Source: Pedobacter sp. MC2016-24 (GTDB lineage: Bacteria; Bacteroidota; Bacteroidia; Sphingobacteriales; Sphingobacteriaceae). Taken from it: a stretch of 64,000 bases of DNA. The stretch covers positions 100,146-164,145 of the forward strand of contig NZ_JADFBX010000011.1 of assembly GCF_015223055.1 (NCBI RefSeq), written 5' to 3'. Under the pieces are notes generated by a model. That model ran no database searches. It saw only the letters and a program-made list of their open reading frames with translations, and was not told the DNA's origin. Below, in pieces: positions 24,085 through 32,746 of this stretch. Position 1 is the first letter of the stretch. Each line of letters opens with the position of its first letter. Made by a program: the position numbers and the translations under genes.

Positions 24085-24165
24085 TTATAAATTAACATTA
24101 AAAAACGGGCGCCGGGCCACGCTATCTGTCTGACAGGAGTCTGATTAGTTCCAGCTCCTTTTTTT
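24085..24165 (+). ncRNA. candidate intergenic small RNA
   Basis: An island of high G+C (GGGCGCCGGGCC around 24107) inside A+T-rich intergenic DNA ends in a hairpin AGGAG-t-CTG / CAG-CTCCT (24135-24159) followed by seven T. A near-match -7 box TAAGTTTC is at 24071-24078. No protein frame accounts for it. An RNA of about 80 nt transcribed divergently from the J/KTSC gene is plausible. Confidence 0.35.
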
Positions 24166-24228
24166 AAAACTATTTGACAGTCACAAATGTTTATATCACA
24201 GGTGTCATTGTTATTAAAAAGAAATGCT

Positions 24229-24408
24229 ATGTCAATTTATCTAGAATTCCCCGCCATTGCGGACTACCCAGTCTATACTCCATTAAATGAATTGTCTGAT
24301 ATCGTTCCAGACTGGCTTGTCAACGCTGTTAGAAGTTGCATGCCTGAACCTTCGACAGAAGAATCACCAGGTATGGATCAAAATCAATACGTCAGAGGTC
24401 AAATTTAA
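24229..24408 (+). CDS. small hypothetical protein
   Basis: 59 residues from ATG 24229 (MSIYLEFPAIADYPVYTP), preferred over ATG 24187 because of the A-rich stretch just before it. Acidic and without a membrane segment: PLNELSDIVPDWLVNAVRSC then a Pro/Glu/Ser-rich tail. I do not recognise it. It is followed by a terminator, which supports a real transcript, but codon evidence in such a short frame is weak. Confidence 0.4.
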   Translation: MSIYLEFPAIADYPVYTPLNELSDIVPDWLVNAVRSCMPEPSTEESPGMDQNQYVRGQI

Positions 24409-24412
24409 CATC

Positions 24413-24446
24413 AAAAAAACCGCGATCCTTAAAGAAACGCGGCCTT
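24413..24446. terminator. intrinsic terminator
   Basis: Hairpin CCGCG/CGCGG (24420-24424 and 24438-24442) with seven A before and CCTTTTG after. It serves best the leftward TlpA-like gene (seven T on the minus strand) and possibly the small plus-strand gene. Confidence 0.6.
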
Positions 24447-24466
24447 TTGTTTTACCTGCATCGTTT

Positions 24467-25609
24467 TTAGTCCAGCAACTCAGCTAACTTTGCATCTACT
24501 TCTTTTTTGTCACCGGAAAAAACCAGGATTTTTCCTTCTTTATCTAGTAAAACATAAAATGGGATGAAACTAACCTGATACATCCCCCCTACAACCGAAT
24601 TCATCTGACCAGGGGGGAAGTCGTCAACCACCTGAAGCCAGGGCATCTGTTCTACATCCATTGCTTTGATCCAATCGGCATGGTTCCGATCACCGGATAA
24701 AGCCAGAATCTCAAAACCCTTGTCTTTGTATCTGGGATAGATTTCCTTCCAATGGGGAATGGCAGCGCGACAAGGCTTACACCAGCTTGCCCAAAAATCA
24801 ATCAATACATATTTTCCTCTCAAAGAGGACAAAGCAATTTTATTACCTTCTTTTGTTGACAAACTAAAATCAGGGGCCAGCTTACCAGGCATCAGCGCCT
24901 TTTTAGCCAGCACCTCCTTTTCTACCACCTTATAATAAAGAGATGCTTTTGCTTCCCCGGTAAGTTTACTCAGGATTTCATCTGTTTCAGCCAAAGACAT
25001 TTCATAATCAAACTGATGATACTTATAAAAAGCATATGCCGATGCTACCGATGCTGGATTTGCCGCTACATATGTTTTCAACCATGTTTTTTCCCTTGAT
25101 TTCTTAGCCAAAGCGAGGGTACCGCTTTGCTGTTTCAGCTCCTGGATTTTTGCAGGATCTTTCTCGGCCCGGATCTTTTGCCTTAAAACAGCAAGTTCCT
25201 GATCCATTTTCAATTGCTGCTGGTCCTTAAGATAAGTATTGTACTGATCCTGACTGGCTGAACCGGTAATTTTATTCAGCTTTTGGTTGCTTAAATCAGC
25301 TGTAACTTTAAGTATGCCCTGCTCTACAAATACCGGCATACTCCAATCTCCTCCATTTACTTTTAAGGTCATCATTTCCGGAGCAGCAATTTTTCCTTTC
25401 AATTCGAAGGATCCATTTTTTAAGATTGCGCTGTCTATGGCTTTGAAGCCTATGCCATCGGCACTGGCTTTCATCAGCATTACTTTTCCCGAAGTAGCGT
25501 TGTAAAGCTTGCCCTGAATGCTAAAGGCAGCAGTGTTTTGGGCGGATGCATAATTGCAAAACAATCCCATAAGCCCCAATAAGGCATTTATTTTTATCGT
25601 CTGTTTCAT
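24467..25609 (-). CDS. TlpA-like thiol:disulfide oxidoreductase with DUF4369-like domain
   Basis: 380 residues from ATG 25609 (MKQTIKINALLG), chosen because it gives a signal peptide; the frame extends upstream to a TTG inside the SusD gene. The N-terminal half has a DUF4369-like beta domain (FSIQGKLYNATSGKVMLMK) and a helical middle; the C-terminal 140 residues are a redoxin/AhpC-TSA fold with the active site WASWCKPCRAAIPHW. It probably reduces or oxidises thiols in the periplasm. It follows the SusD gene by seven bases as the last gene of the SusC/SusD operon, a frequent arrangement in Pedobacter-like genomes. Confidence 0.9.
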   Translation of the reverse strand: MKQTIKINALLGLMGLFCNYASAQNTAAFSIQGKLYNATSGKVMLMKASADGIGFKAIDSAILKNGSFELKGKIAAPEMMTLKVNGGDWSMPVFVEQGILKVTADLSNQKLNKITGSASQDQYNTYLKDQQQLKMDQELAVLRQKIRAEKDPAKIQELKQQSGTLALAKKSREKTWLKTYVAANPASVASAYAFYKYHQFDYEMSLAETDEILSKLTGEAKASLYYKVVEKEVLAKKALMPGKLAPDFSLSTKEGNKIALSSLRGKYVLIDFWASWCKPCRAAIPHWKEIYPRYKDKGFEILALSGDRNHADWIKAMDVEQMPWLQVVDDFPPGQMNSVVGGMYQVSFIPFYVLLDKEGKILVFSGDKKEVDAKLAELLD

Positions 25610-25616
25610 GTTTCTT

Positions 25617-27059
25617 TTAGTTTTTGTTATAGCCTGTATTCTGATCCCCAAATATTGGATTGTATATAAATTCAGAGGAAGGAACAGGAAGTATATATTG
25701 TACCTGACTGAGGATGGTTGGCTTAATCTGCTGCACCCTGGTAATTGGCAAACGAAGAAGCGAAAGCCATTCCATGCCATCTTCTGCAAGGAGACTTTTT
25801 ACCGTTTCTTTGTACAACTCAAAAAGCAATAGGTCCGGAGTCGATGCATTTTCTATAGCAAGATAAGGCATATTATTTACCGTCGCCGTGATGCCTGCTT
25901 TACTTTGGATCACATGGACCAGGTTTTTGGCATCAGTCAGACTACCACCCGATCGGATAATCGCCTCAGCTTTTAACAAATAGACTTCCGTTAACCTCAA
26001 CACATAATCACTTTCAGAAATCTTGGTTGGTGTAGTATTTTGAATCATGTGTTTCGTAAAAAAGAATGTATTGGGTGCATTTACACCGGGATTAGCCGTG
26101 CCAATCATCCATGCCTGCCGTGGATCATTATTCAATAGCGTCCTTAGATTTGTTGTTGCCACATACAAACTGGAAGCTCCAGGCCAATATTGCGCACTTT
26201 TGCTATAATAATCTTTTTCCTGATTTGCCTGGGGGGTAATGCCAAGAATGACCTCTTTACTTGCCAATCCATTTTTATGGAAAACATCCTCCGCTTTTGC
26301 TTCCAGGACATAAGTGCTATTTTGTGTAATGTTATCCGCAAGGCTCATGATTTCGGCATAATCACCACTTCCGCCTCTGCACATCAGCACCCGCATTTTA
26401 AGCGCCATCCCTGCCCACTTGGTCACATAAAAGCTTTGATTTGTTGCGGGCGCATTGGCAATCACCTCATTCAGGTCTGCAATGATAAAATCATAACTTT
26501 CCTTCACAGTACTGCGTGCCTTAACAATATTTGACAGCGTAGAAAGTTCATTTCTAAGCAATACACCCTGGCTGCTTTCAGGTTTATACCATTCGGCAAA
26601 ATAACTGAGCAATTTGAAGTGCGCATACGCCCGCAAAAATTTTGCTTCGGCAATGATCTCTTTTTTCCTGTTGCCACTAAACTTCGCATCGTCCAGCACA
26701 CTGATTCCTTTAATCACCCCATTGGCGGCATTCAACACTTTATAAGATTCTTCCCAGTAATAATTGGGCATCCGGGCATTGTTATTTTCATCTTCATATC
26801 CGGGGCCAGAACCGAAAGTCAGGTATCCACTCAAACGCATTGGTACTACCTGATGTTGCTGCCACCCGGTTTTAAGTGCCGTTGCGTTAGCAAAAGTGTA
26901 GTAAGCACCATTTAAGGCAATCTGCGCAGTACCTTGATCCAGGATCGTATTGGCATCCACTTTTGAGTTTTTAGGTAAGGCACCAAGTTCCTTTTTACAC
27001 GCACCAAAGGCCAAAATCAGGATACTGTATGCGATATATTGATATATTTTTGTTTTCAT
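25617..27059 (-). CDS. SusD/RagB-family outer-membrane lipoprotein
   Basis: Cell-surface lipoprotein that caps the SusC channel and binds the nutrient. Lipobox AFGAC with Cys20; then the SusD helical TPR-like fold (about 30-300) with IALNGAYYTFANAT, AEAKFLRAYAHFKLLSYFAEWY and the C-terminal YVLRLTEVYLLKAEAIIRSGG signature. 480 residues is normal. Partner of the susC gene 26 bases upstream. No carbohydrate-active enzyme is linked, so the ligand may be a peptide or another oligomer. Confidence 0.93.
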   Translation of the reverse strand: MKTKIYQYIAYSILILAFGACKKELGALPKNSKVDANTILDQGTAQIALNGAYYTFANATALKTGWQQHQVVPMRLSGYLTFGSGPGYEDENNNARMPNYYWEESYKVLNAANGVIKGISVLDDAKFSGNRKKEIIAEAKFLRAYAHFKLLSYFAEWYKPESSQGVLLRNELSTLSNIVKARSTVKESYDFIIADLNEVIANAPATNQSFYVTKWAGMALKMRVLMCRGGSGDYAEIMSLADNITQNSTYVLEAKAEDVFHKNGLASKEVILGITPQANQEKDYYSKSAQYWPGASSLYVATTNLRTLLNNDPRQAWMIGTANPGVNAPNTFFFTKHMIQNTTPTKISESDYVLRLTEVYLLKAEAIIRSGGSLTDAKNLVHVIQSKAGITATVNNMPYLAIENASTPDLLLFELYKETVKSLLAEDGMEWLSLLRLPITRVQQIKPTILSQVQYILPVPSSEFIYNPIFGDQNTGYNKN

Positions 27060-27085
27060 CTCCTTATATTTTACGGTCTAACAAA

Positions 27086-30000
27086 TTAAAATCCCAAACG
27101 CAGGCCAAAACTCAGTTGTTTAACTGTAGGATAACCAGCCGAATCATTGTATCCGCCAATCAAACTATAAGGGTTATTGCTGGTTTCAGGATCTGCTCCG
27201 GGATAGTTTGTAATGGTAAACAAATTGGTTGCCGAGACATATACAGAGGCCTGGTTCAATTTGAATCTGCTCAATAGTGTTTTGGAAAGCTGATAGTTTA
27301 AAGTCATTGATTTTAACCTGATGAAGGAAGCATCATAAATATTCTGACTCGAAGCGGTGCCATAGGAATATCCCTGCCCCAGTATCAACCTCGGTCTGTC
27401 CGAGGATTGGTTTTCAGGTGTCCATCTATTTAAAATTCTAACTCCCTTGTTTGTCCGCTGCGAAACATCGGCATTCTGAATGTCGGCCAGGTAAGAGATC
27501 TGACCACCATAAGAAAATGTTGCCAACGCAGTCAGTGTAAAATTCTTAAAGCTCAGACTATTGGTATAGCCACCATAATACTTAGGTTCAGCATGTCCGA
27601 TAACGCTACTTTTCATAAATTTGGTTTGCGGATCGATGACATACTTTGTGTCGCCAATTCCTAGATAGGTGAAATAGGAGGCCCAGTTAGGGAAACTTGC
27701 CTTATAGCTATCCAGCTCTTGCTGTGTTCTGATCAGTCCGTCATTGGTGTACCCATAAAACAGGCCTACGGGTTCACCAACTTTAAGCACCGTACTTCCG
27801 TAATTGTAAGTCTTAGGATTCGTAGGGTCAGCAAAATCATTAGACAAGGCCATCACTTTAGAGCGATTACCTGAAATATTTAAAGTTCCTGACCACTGCC
27901 AGTTCTTACTCCTGATAAAATCGCCGCCGATCTGTAATTCCAATCCCCGGTTATTGATATCAGCGAGGTTAGCGGTAACACCTTTAAATCCGGAACTGCT
28001 TGCCACCGTTGCAGGAAACAATATGCCAGAAGTCGATTTTTCATAATAGCCAAATTCTCCACGAATACGTGATTTAAAGAACTGAAATTCCAGGCCGAGA
28101 TCCTTTTGTAAAGTAGATTCCCATTTAATCTGGTCATTGCCCAGCTGACTGGGAGAAAGTCCGTTAAGTCCGGCATAAGAAACCGGTGAATACAGCGTAT
28201 AGAATAAATTATCACCAATATTTTGTGTTCCTGTACGTCCGGCACTGGCCCTGATTTTGATTTCATCAATCCATTTGATTTCTTTTAGAAAATTTTCCTG
28301 CGAAATGCGCCAGGCTACCCCACCAGAAGGAAAATATCCCACCCTATTTTTTTCAGGGAATTTAGATGAAGCATCTGAACGTCCGGTAAACGTGAAGATA
28401 TACTTATCAAACATGGCATAATTGGCCCTGGCGTAGAAACTGAGCAGTGAGTTTTGAGCAGAAAGACCTGTATTGGGAAGCGTTGTTGCCGCCGAAGACA
28501 GGTTATTCAGATAGGTATCATCCGGAAAGCCCTGCCCGCTTGCAGAGAAAGAACTGCTTCTGCTAATTTGCCATGAAGTACCCGCAAGAACATTTAGCCG
28601 GTGGTCTTTATTGAATTCTTTATTCCAGGTCAGTGTGTTTTCATAAAACACGTTCGATTCCTGTGATTGAGACTCCGTACCAATTCCTTTCAGTTGTTGC
28701 GTACCAAAAGAAGCGGCAATCAATGCTGTACTTGGCTGATAGTTTGTCTGACGGTAGTTGTTATAATTGACAGAGACTGTACTTCTAAATTTCAGTGTCT
28801 TCAAAATGTCGTACTCACCGGCAAGGGATCCAATCAATGTAAAACTGCTGGCACGGTTTACTGCGGTTAACAAGCCCATGGGATTCTGAAATCCCTCATA
28901 GCCAAAATCGCCATTGTCCGTAGATGTAATTGCCCTGACACTGCCATCCGAATTGTAAGCTGCAATTGTTGGCGGCGCAAATAAGGCCTGGGTATAAATG
29001 CCATTGGTGATGTTATTTTTACTGTAGCCGTAATCCAGGTTGGTATTAAATCTGAGTTTCCGGTTAATCTCATTATCCAGACTTAATTTCCCCGCTAATC
29101 TGGTATAGTCTGTACCTTTTACCACCCCATTATTTTTGTTATAGGTAACGGAGGTATAATAGCGTGAACCAGCTCCACCGCCGCGAAGTGAAATGTCAGC
29201 ATTCTGGGTGATGCTTTTCCTTAAAACAAGGTCAAGCCAATCGGTATTTGCTGTTCCAAAATAATCGGGATTGTTGAGGATGTTATTTGCAAGGGCAGTT
29301 GGTGCACGTGGCGGGGTATAAGCTGCCCGCGCGTCATTCAGGTTTTTCGCAGCCTCCTTTAAAATCATGATGTATTGGTCCCTGTCCAGAAGCTTTTCTT
29401 TTACTGCGGTACTTTGCCCAACATAATAATTCACATCAAGTGTTGCTTTCTGATTAAATTTCCCTTTTTTGGTGGTGATGATAATCACGCCATTTGCTGC
29501 CCTGGAGCCATATATGGCAGTTGCCGATGCATCCTTCAGGATGTCAATGCTTTCAATATCATTGATATTTAATCCGCCCAGACTATTTAAACCTCTAGCA
29601 AAAGATCCGGAAATGGTACTGCCACCACTGCCACCGTCAAGTCCAAAACCTTCTACCGGACTTACAATTTCAGCAGCACTTTGAATGTACCGGTTCTGTA
29701 TCTGCATTTGTACACCATCAATGATATACAGGGGATCATTTCCGCCCAATAATGAAGTACCGCCGCGGATGCGGATTTTAGCAACCCCACCCGGAGAACC
29801 ATCCGCCTGCACAACCTGTACCCCAGCTGCTTTTCCACTTAAAGCCTGGTCGACTGTAGCAAAAGGAACATTTTTAATCTCATCAATACTGATTGATGCC
29901 ACAGATCCCGTCAAATCCTTTCTTCGGGTACTGCCATACCCTACAACCACCATTTCATTCAGCTTACTGGTTTCTGCAACCAATATCACCAGTAAGCTGT

Positions 30001-30589
30001 TCTTTACAGGAACTTCCCGACTGCCATAGCCAATCGATGAAAAGATCAGCACCGCATTTTCATCGGGTACATTGATTATAAATTCACCATACTCTCCGGT
30101 CACAGTGCTCTTTTTAGTGCCTTTTACCCGCACATTTACAGAAGTAAGCGGACGGCCCGATTCATCAGTTACATGTCCCTTAATGTCAATGGCTTTAAAA
30201 CCATTAACAATACGTTCGAATAACGAGGGCTTTTTCCTGGTAATGACAATTGTTTTCTCATTCAGTTCATAAGTCAGATCCTGGCCTTCAAAAATTTTAT
30301 CCAGGGCATCTGTTAATGGCATATCGACAACATCCACGTTAACCGGTTTTACCTGGTCAAGCAAGTCGCTGCCATACAGCACATCGAGGCCACTTTGCAT
30401 TTTGATTTTTTTCAGAACCTGCGCCATGGCGGTATTTTTAGCAGATAAGGTGATCCGTTGCGCAAAGCCAGCTGCGCTGACCTGCAACAAACAGGTGGTC
30501 ATTATCATGATGATCATCTTCATAATCAATAATAATTTTCGCGGAAGCCACGGGCGTGGCTTACCTAGGTTAAAAGCATTTAAATTCAT
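27086..30589 (-). CDS. SusC/RagA-family TonB-dependent receptor with STN domain
   Basis: 1167-residue outer-membrane transporter. Signal segment about 22-44; STN signalling domain about 47-112 (ITLSAKNTAMAQVLKKIK); carboxypeptidase-regulatory-like domain about 135-205 (GHVTDESGRPLTSVNVRVKG); plug with VVVGYGSTRRKDLTGSV and the SusC signature ALSGKAAGVQVVQADGSPGG, IYGSRAANGVIIITTKKG; then the 22-strand type barrel ending QLSFGLRLGF. The STN domain fits control by the FecR at 30849-32009. Forms a unit with the SusD and redoxin genes downstream. Confidence 0.95.
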   Translation of the reverse strand: MNLNAFNLGKPRPWLPRKLLLIMKMIIMIMTTCLLQVSAAGFAQRITLSAKNTAMAQVLKKIKMQSGLDVLYGSDLLDQVKPVNVDVVDMPLTDALDKIFEGQDLTYELNEKTIVITRKKPSLFERIVNGFKAIDIKGHVTDESGRPLTSVNVRVKGTKKSTVTGEYGEFIINVPDENAVLIFSSIGYGSREVPVKNSLLVILVAETSKLNEMVVVGYGSTRRKDLTGSVASISIDEIKNVPFATVDQALSGKAAGVQVVQADGSPGGVAKIRIRGGTSLLGGNDPLYIIDGVQMQIQNRYIQSAAEIVSPVEGFGLDGGSGGSTISGSFARGLNSLGGLNINDIESIDILKDASATAIYGSRAANGVIIITTKKGKFNQKATLDVNYYVGQSTAVKEKLLDRDQYIMILKEAAKNLNDARAAYTPPRAPTALANNILNNPDYFGTANTDWLDLVLRKSITQNADISLRGGGAGSRYYTSVTYNKNNGVVKGTDYTRLAGKLSLDNEINRKLRFNTNLDYGYSKNNITNGIYTQALFAPPTIAAYNSDGSVRAITSTDNGDFGYEGFQNPMGLLTAVNRASSFTLIGSLAGEYDILKTLKFRSTVSVNYNNYRQTNYQPSTALIAASFGTQQLKGIGTESQSQESNVFYENTLTWNKEFNKDHRLNVLAGTSWQISRSSSFSASGQGFPDDTYLNNLSSAATTLPNTGLSAQNSLLSFYARANYAMFDKYIFTFTGRSDASSKFPEKNRVGYFPSGGVAWRISQENFLKEIKWIDEIKIRASAGRTGTQNIGDNLFYTLYSPVSYAGLNGLSPSQLGNDQIKWESTLQKDLGLEFQFFKSRIRGEFGYYEKSTSGILFPATVASSSGFKGVTANLADINNRGLELQIGGDFIRSKNWQWSGTLNISGNRSKVMALSNDFADPTNPKTYNYGSTVLKVGEPVGLFYGYTNDGLIRTQQELDSYKASFPNWASYFTYLGIGDTKYVIDPQTKFMKSSVIGHAEPKYYGGYTNSLSFKNFTLTALATFSYGGQISYLADIQNADVSQRTNKGVRILNRWTPENQSSDRPRLILGQGYSYGTASSQNIYDASFIRLKSMTLNYQLSKTLLSRFKLNQASVYVSATNLFTITNYPGADPETSNNPYSLIGGYNDSAGYPTVKQLSFGLRLGF

Positions 30590-30596
30590 ACTTTTG
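30589..30596 (+). promoter_or_regulatory. TAnnTTTG box pointing away from susC
   Basis: TACTTTTG on the plus strand, perfect -7 consensus, overlapping the first base of the susC start codon, the same place as the box at 793-800 in the first locus. It would drive RNA antisense to the susC leader. No clear -33, and the complement is an A-rich initiation context. Confidence 0.35.
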
Positions 30597-30600
30597 TTCA

Positions 30601-30710
30601 GTTTGGGTTAAGACGATAAGTTGATAGCTAATTGTTTTTTTCTGGTTTTACCAGAAGGGTTAACTCAAATTTTTAGCCGTAAAGTGCTTCGAACCACTTT
30701 ACGGTTTTTT
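30601..30710 (+). ncRNA. candidate antisense RNA in the FecR/susC gap (second locus)
   Basis: Predicted RNA of about 110 nt from the TACTTTTG box at 30589-30596 to the plus-strand terminator at 30677-30710. It contains a second small hairpin (TTCTGGT/ACCAGAA, 30640-30656). It parallels the unit at 805-896. Inference from arrangement only. Confidence 0.35.
30677..30710 (+). terminator. plus-strand intrinsic terminator
   Basis: Ten-pair perfect hairpin CCGTAAAGTG/CACTTTACGG with an eight-base loop and six T on the plus strand. It is oriented against the flanking leftward genes; on the minus strand the hairpin is followed by CTAAAAATT, not T. Confidence 0.65.
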
Positions 30711-30718
30711 ATATGTTT

Positions 30719-30733
30719 ACCTGCCATGCAGGT
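30719..30733. promoter_or_regulatory. palindrome ACCTGC-CAT-GCAGGT in the susC leader region
   Basis: Perfect 15-base palindrome upstream of susC and close to a nine-codon mini-ORF (minus strand, 30789-30760, MKKDLRKKY). Could be an operator or an RNA hairpin; no known regulator can be named. Confidence 0.3.
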
Positions 30734-30848
30734 TCCCTGATCTGAGTTCCCTTTTTTTGTCAATACTTCTTTCGTAAATCTTTCTTCATGTGTGTTGGTT
30801 TTGGTTTTTATGTTGATGGTTAAAAATTAATTGTGAGTAGCAGTAGGT

Positions 30849-32009
30849 TTATGAGGGTTTCACGATGATACGACGCCCATCGATTTTAAAACGCACTTCC
30901 TGCGTATTTTCCAATACCTGAAGCAGCTTAGCGATATTTTCAAATCTGGATACACTTCCGGTTAGTTTGATGCCATCCAGATTTCCTTCATAAACCACCT
31001 GAACATTATACCAACGGGCTACTTTACGCATGATGCTCCGGATATCTTCCCGGTCAAAAGTAAATTTCCCGTCTTTCCAGGCTATGGATTCCAGGCCATC
31101 TACTTGATGTGCGGATAAAGTTCCTGTTGCCAGGATAGCCTGTTGATTCGGTTTCAGTACCAGAGACTGGCCTTTCAAGCTCTGCAGCCTTACAGATCCT
31201 TCCAATAAAGTCGTGCTGGTTCGGCCTTCATCGCCATAGGCGTTCAAATTGAAATGGGTTCCCAACACCTCGAGGGTTTGTTCATTAGAAACTACTTCAA
31301 ATGGGTGTTTTGCATCCTTAGCTACCTCAAAATATGCTTCGCCACTTAATTCAACGCTACGTTTATTACCGGTAAAACTTGTTGGAAATTTTAGGCCGGA
31401 AGCTGCATTTAACCAGACTTTCGTGCCGTCAGCCAACAAGACCTGGTACGTGCCTCCTACCGGCGTATGCACGCTCAACAGTGCTTTTTCTATTGTTGTA
31501 TCAAGCCCATCGGTTAAAACAGCTGCGCCATCACTATAGTTCAATTGTGCAGCATTGATGACCAGGCCTTTTTTTGCGTCACTTAAATTGATGGTCTTGC
31601 CATTTCCCAGCGTCAGGATTGCCCTATTTTTACCTGGCAAAATATCAGGATGATCGGTGCGCAAACTGGAAGCCCAATCGTCTTTAATGCCATATTGGTA
31701 GGTATAAAAACAAATTCCAAGTGTTAAAAAGAATAATGCTGCAGCAGCTATACTTTTCCAGGTTGTCCAGAAACGGGGTTTAAACTGCGGACTCGTTACG
31801 ATGCGCTCAAAAATTGCATTTACCCGCTCAGGGCTGGTATCAGCATGATGTGCTTCCTCCATCCTGTCCCAGGCTTCATCGATCAGCATTTTTATGGTCA
31901 GTTCTGAATTCTCCGCTGCCAATAAAGTATGCAATTCGACAACCTCCTGCGGACTGGCCGACTGGTCATTGAAACGCTGATATAAGAATATAATTCTGCT
32001 GTTATCCAT
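30849..32009 (-). CDS. FecR-family anti-sigma factor
   Basis: 386-residue inner-membrane anti-sigma factor, paralogue of the 922-2124 protein. Cytoplasmic helical part, membrane segment about 86-104 (SIAAAALFFLTLGICFYTY), FecR domain with SVHTPVGGTYQVLLADGTK, VWLNAASGLKFP and VELSGEAYFEVAKDAKHPF, and DUF4974-like C-terminus ending RFKIDGRRIIVKPS. Located 71 bases after the sigma gene and 259 bases before susC. It is expected to transmit the ligand signal from the SusC STN domain to the sigma factor. Confidence 0.93.
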   Translation of the reverse strand: MDNSRIIFLYQRFNDQSASPQEVVELHTLLAAENSELTIKMLIDEAWDRMEEAHHADTSPERVNAIFERIVTSPQFKPRFWTTWKSIAAAALFFLTLGICFYTYQYGIKDDWASSLRTDHPDILPGKNRAILTLGNGKTINLSDAKKGLVINAAQLNYSDGAAVLTDGLDTTIEKALLSVHTPVGGTYQVLLADGTKVWLNAASGLKFPTSFTGNKRSVELSGEAYFEVAKDAKHPFEVVSNEQTLEVLGTHFNLNAYGDEGRTSTTLLEGSVRLQSLKGQSLVLKPNQQAILATGTLSAHQVDGLESIAWKDGKFTFDREDIRSIMRKVARWYNVQVVYEGNLDGIKLTGSVSRFENIAKLLQVLENTQEVRFKIDGRRIIVKPS

Positions 32010-32080
32010 AATTTAATATATGCCCTATACTTATATTAACCCGTGATTTGAAACTTCGGGGGTATTGGAAATAAAATAAA

Positions 32081-32674
32081 TTACAAGATTTTAAAAATGA
32101 TCAGCACTGCTGCGATGTCCGTATGCTGACTTACGTATTTTCGTACAAAACGTAGGGCAAGCTTCATATAAGATTGTACCGTTAAGGTCGACAGGTTTAA
32201 TTGCAGCGCAGCTTCTTCATATTTTAAGCCTTGTTGCTGGCACAATTGATAAACCAGTTTTTGTTGAGGCGGCAATTGCTCAATTGCAGCTTCCAATACT
32301 TTCCTGGTATCATCCAGCAAAATCTTTTCCGCAGTTTCATCATGGAGTTCGGTCCAGTCCCGGCCCATTTCTACAGCCACTTTGGCTTCCAGTACCTGGC
32401 GCCTGAGTATATTGAAACTTCGGTTCCGGGTTATTGTGCGCAGATAAGCATCCAACACCGTGTCATCAGCTAATGTGCCGGCAACCTGCCACAACTTCAA
32501 CATGGTCTCCTGCATCACCTCTTCGGCCAGATCGTTAGATTTCAAAATTTGTAAGGCGACTGAATAAACCTTTTTGCGATACTTTTCATAGATAATCCTA
32601 AAAGCATGATGATCACCCTTCGAAATTTTCCGAAGCAGTTCCTGTTCATTATGCAAAGACGTATTCAAGTTCAT
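32081..32674 (-). CDS. ECF-type RNA polymerase sigma factor
   Basis: 197 residues. Region 2 includes LAEEVMQETMLKLWQVAGTL (about 48-67) and region 4 the helix-turn-helix LKYEEAALQLNLSTLTVQSYM (about 147-168). As in the sigma at 2190-2783, a short hydrophobic tail (IAAVLIIFKIL) closes the protein. It is the first gene of the leftward sigma-fecR-susC-susD-redoxin set and probably activates the susC promoter. No TAnnTTTG box was found in the 72 bases upstream. Confidence 0.92.
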   Translation of the reverse strand: MNLNTSLHNEQELLRKISKGDHHAFRIIYEKYRKKVYSVALQILKSNDLAEEVMQETMLKLWQVAGTLADDTVLDAYLRTITRNRSFNILRRQVLEAKVAVEMGRDWTELHDETAEKILLDDTRKVLEAAIEQLPPQQKLVYQLCQQQGLKYEEAALQLNLSTLTVQSYMKLALRFVRKYVSQHTDIAAVLIIFKIL

Positions 32675-32746
32675 GTATCAATTCTGCCTAAATTTAACCA
32701 CAGCAAATCAATATTAATTATTTATTTCCGCATCGTGGTCCTCAGT

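Noticed and set aside
24467..25789. Longer start (TTG at 25789) for the TlpA-like gene
   Set aside because: The extra 60 residues lie inside the SusD gene and would remove the signal peptide from the N-terminus; ATG 25609 fits better.
30640..30656. Hairpin TTCTGGT/ACCAGAA in the susC leader as a terminator
   Set aside because: The T run precedes it on the plus strand and an A run follows it on the minus strand, so it has the wrong polarity for termination in either direction.
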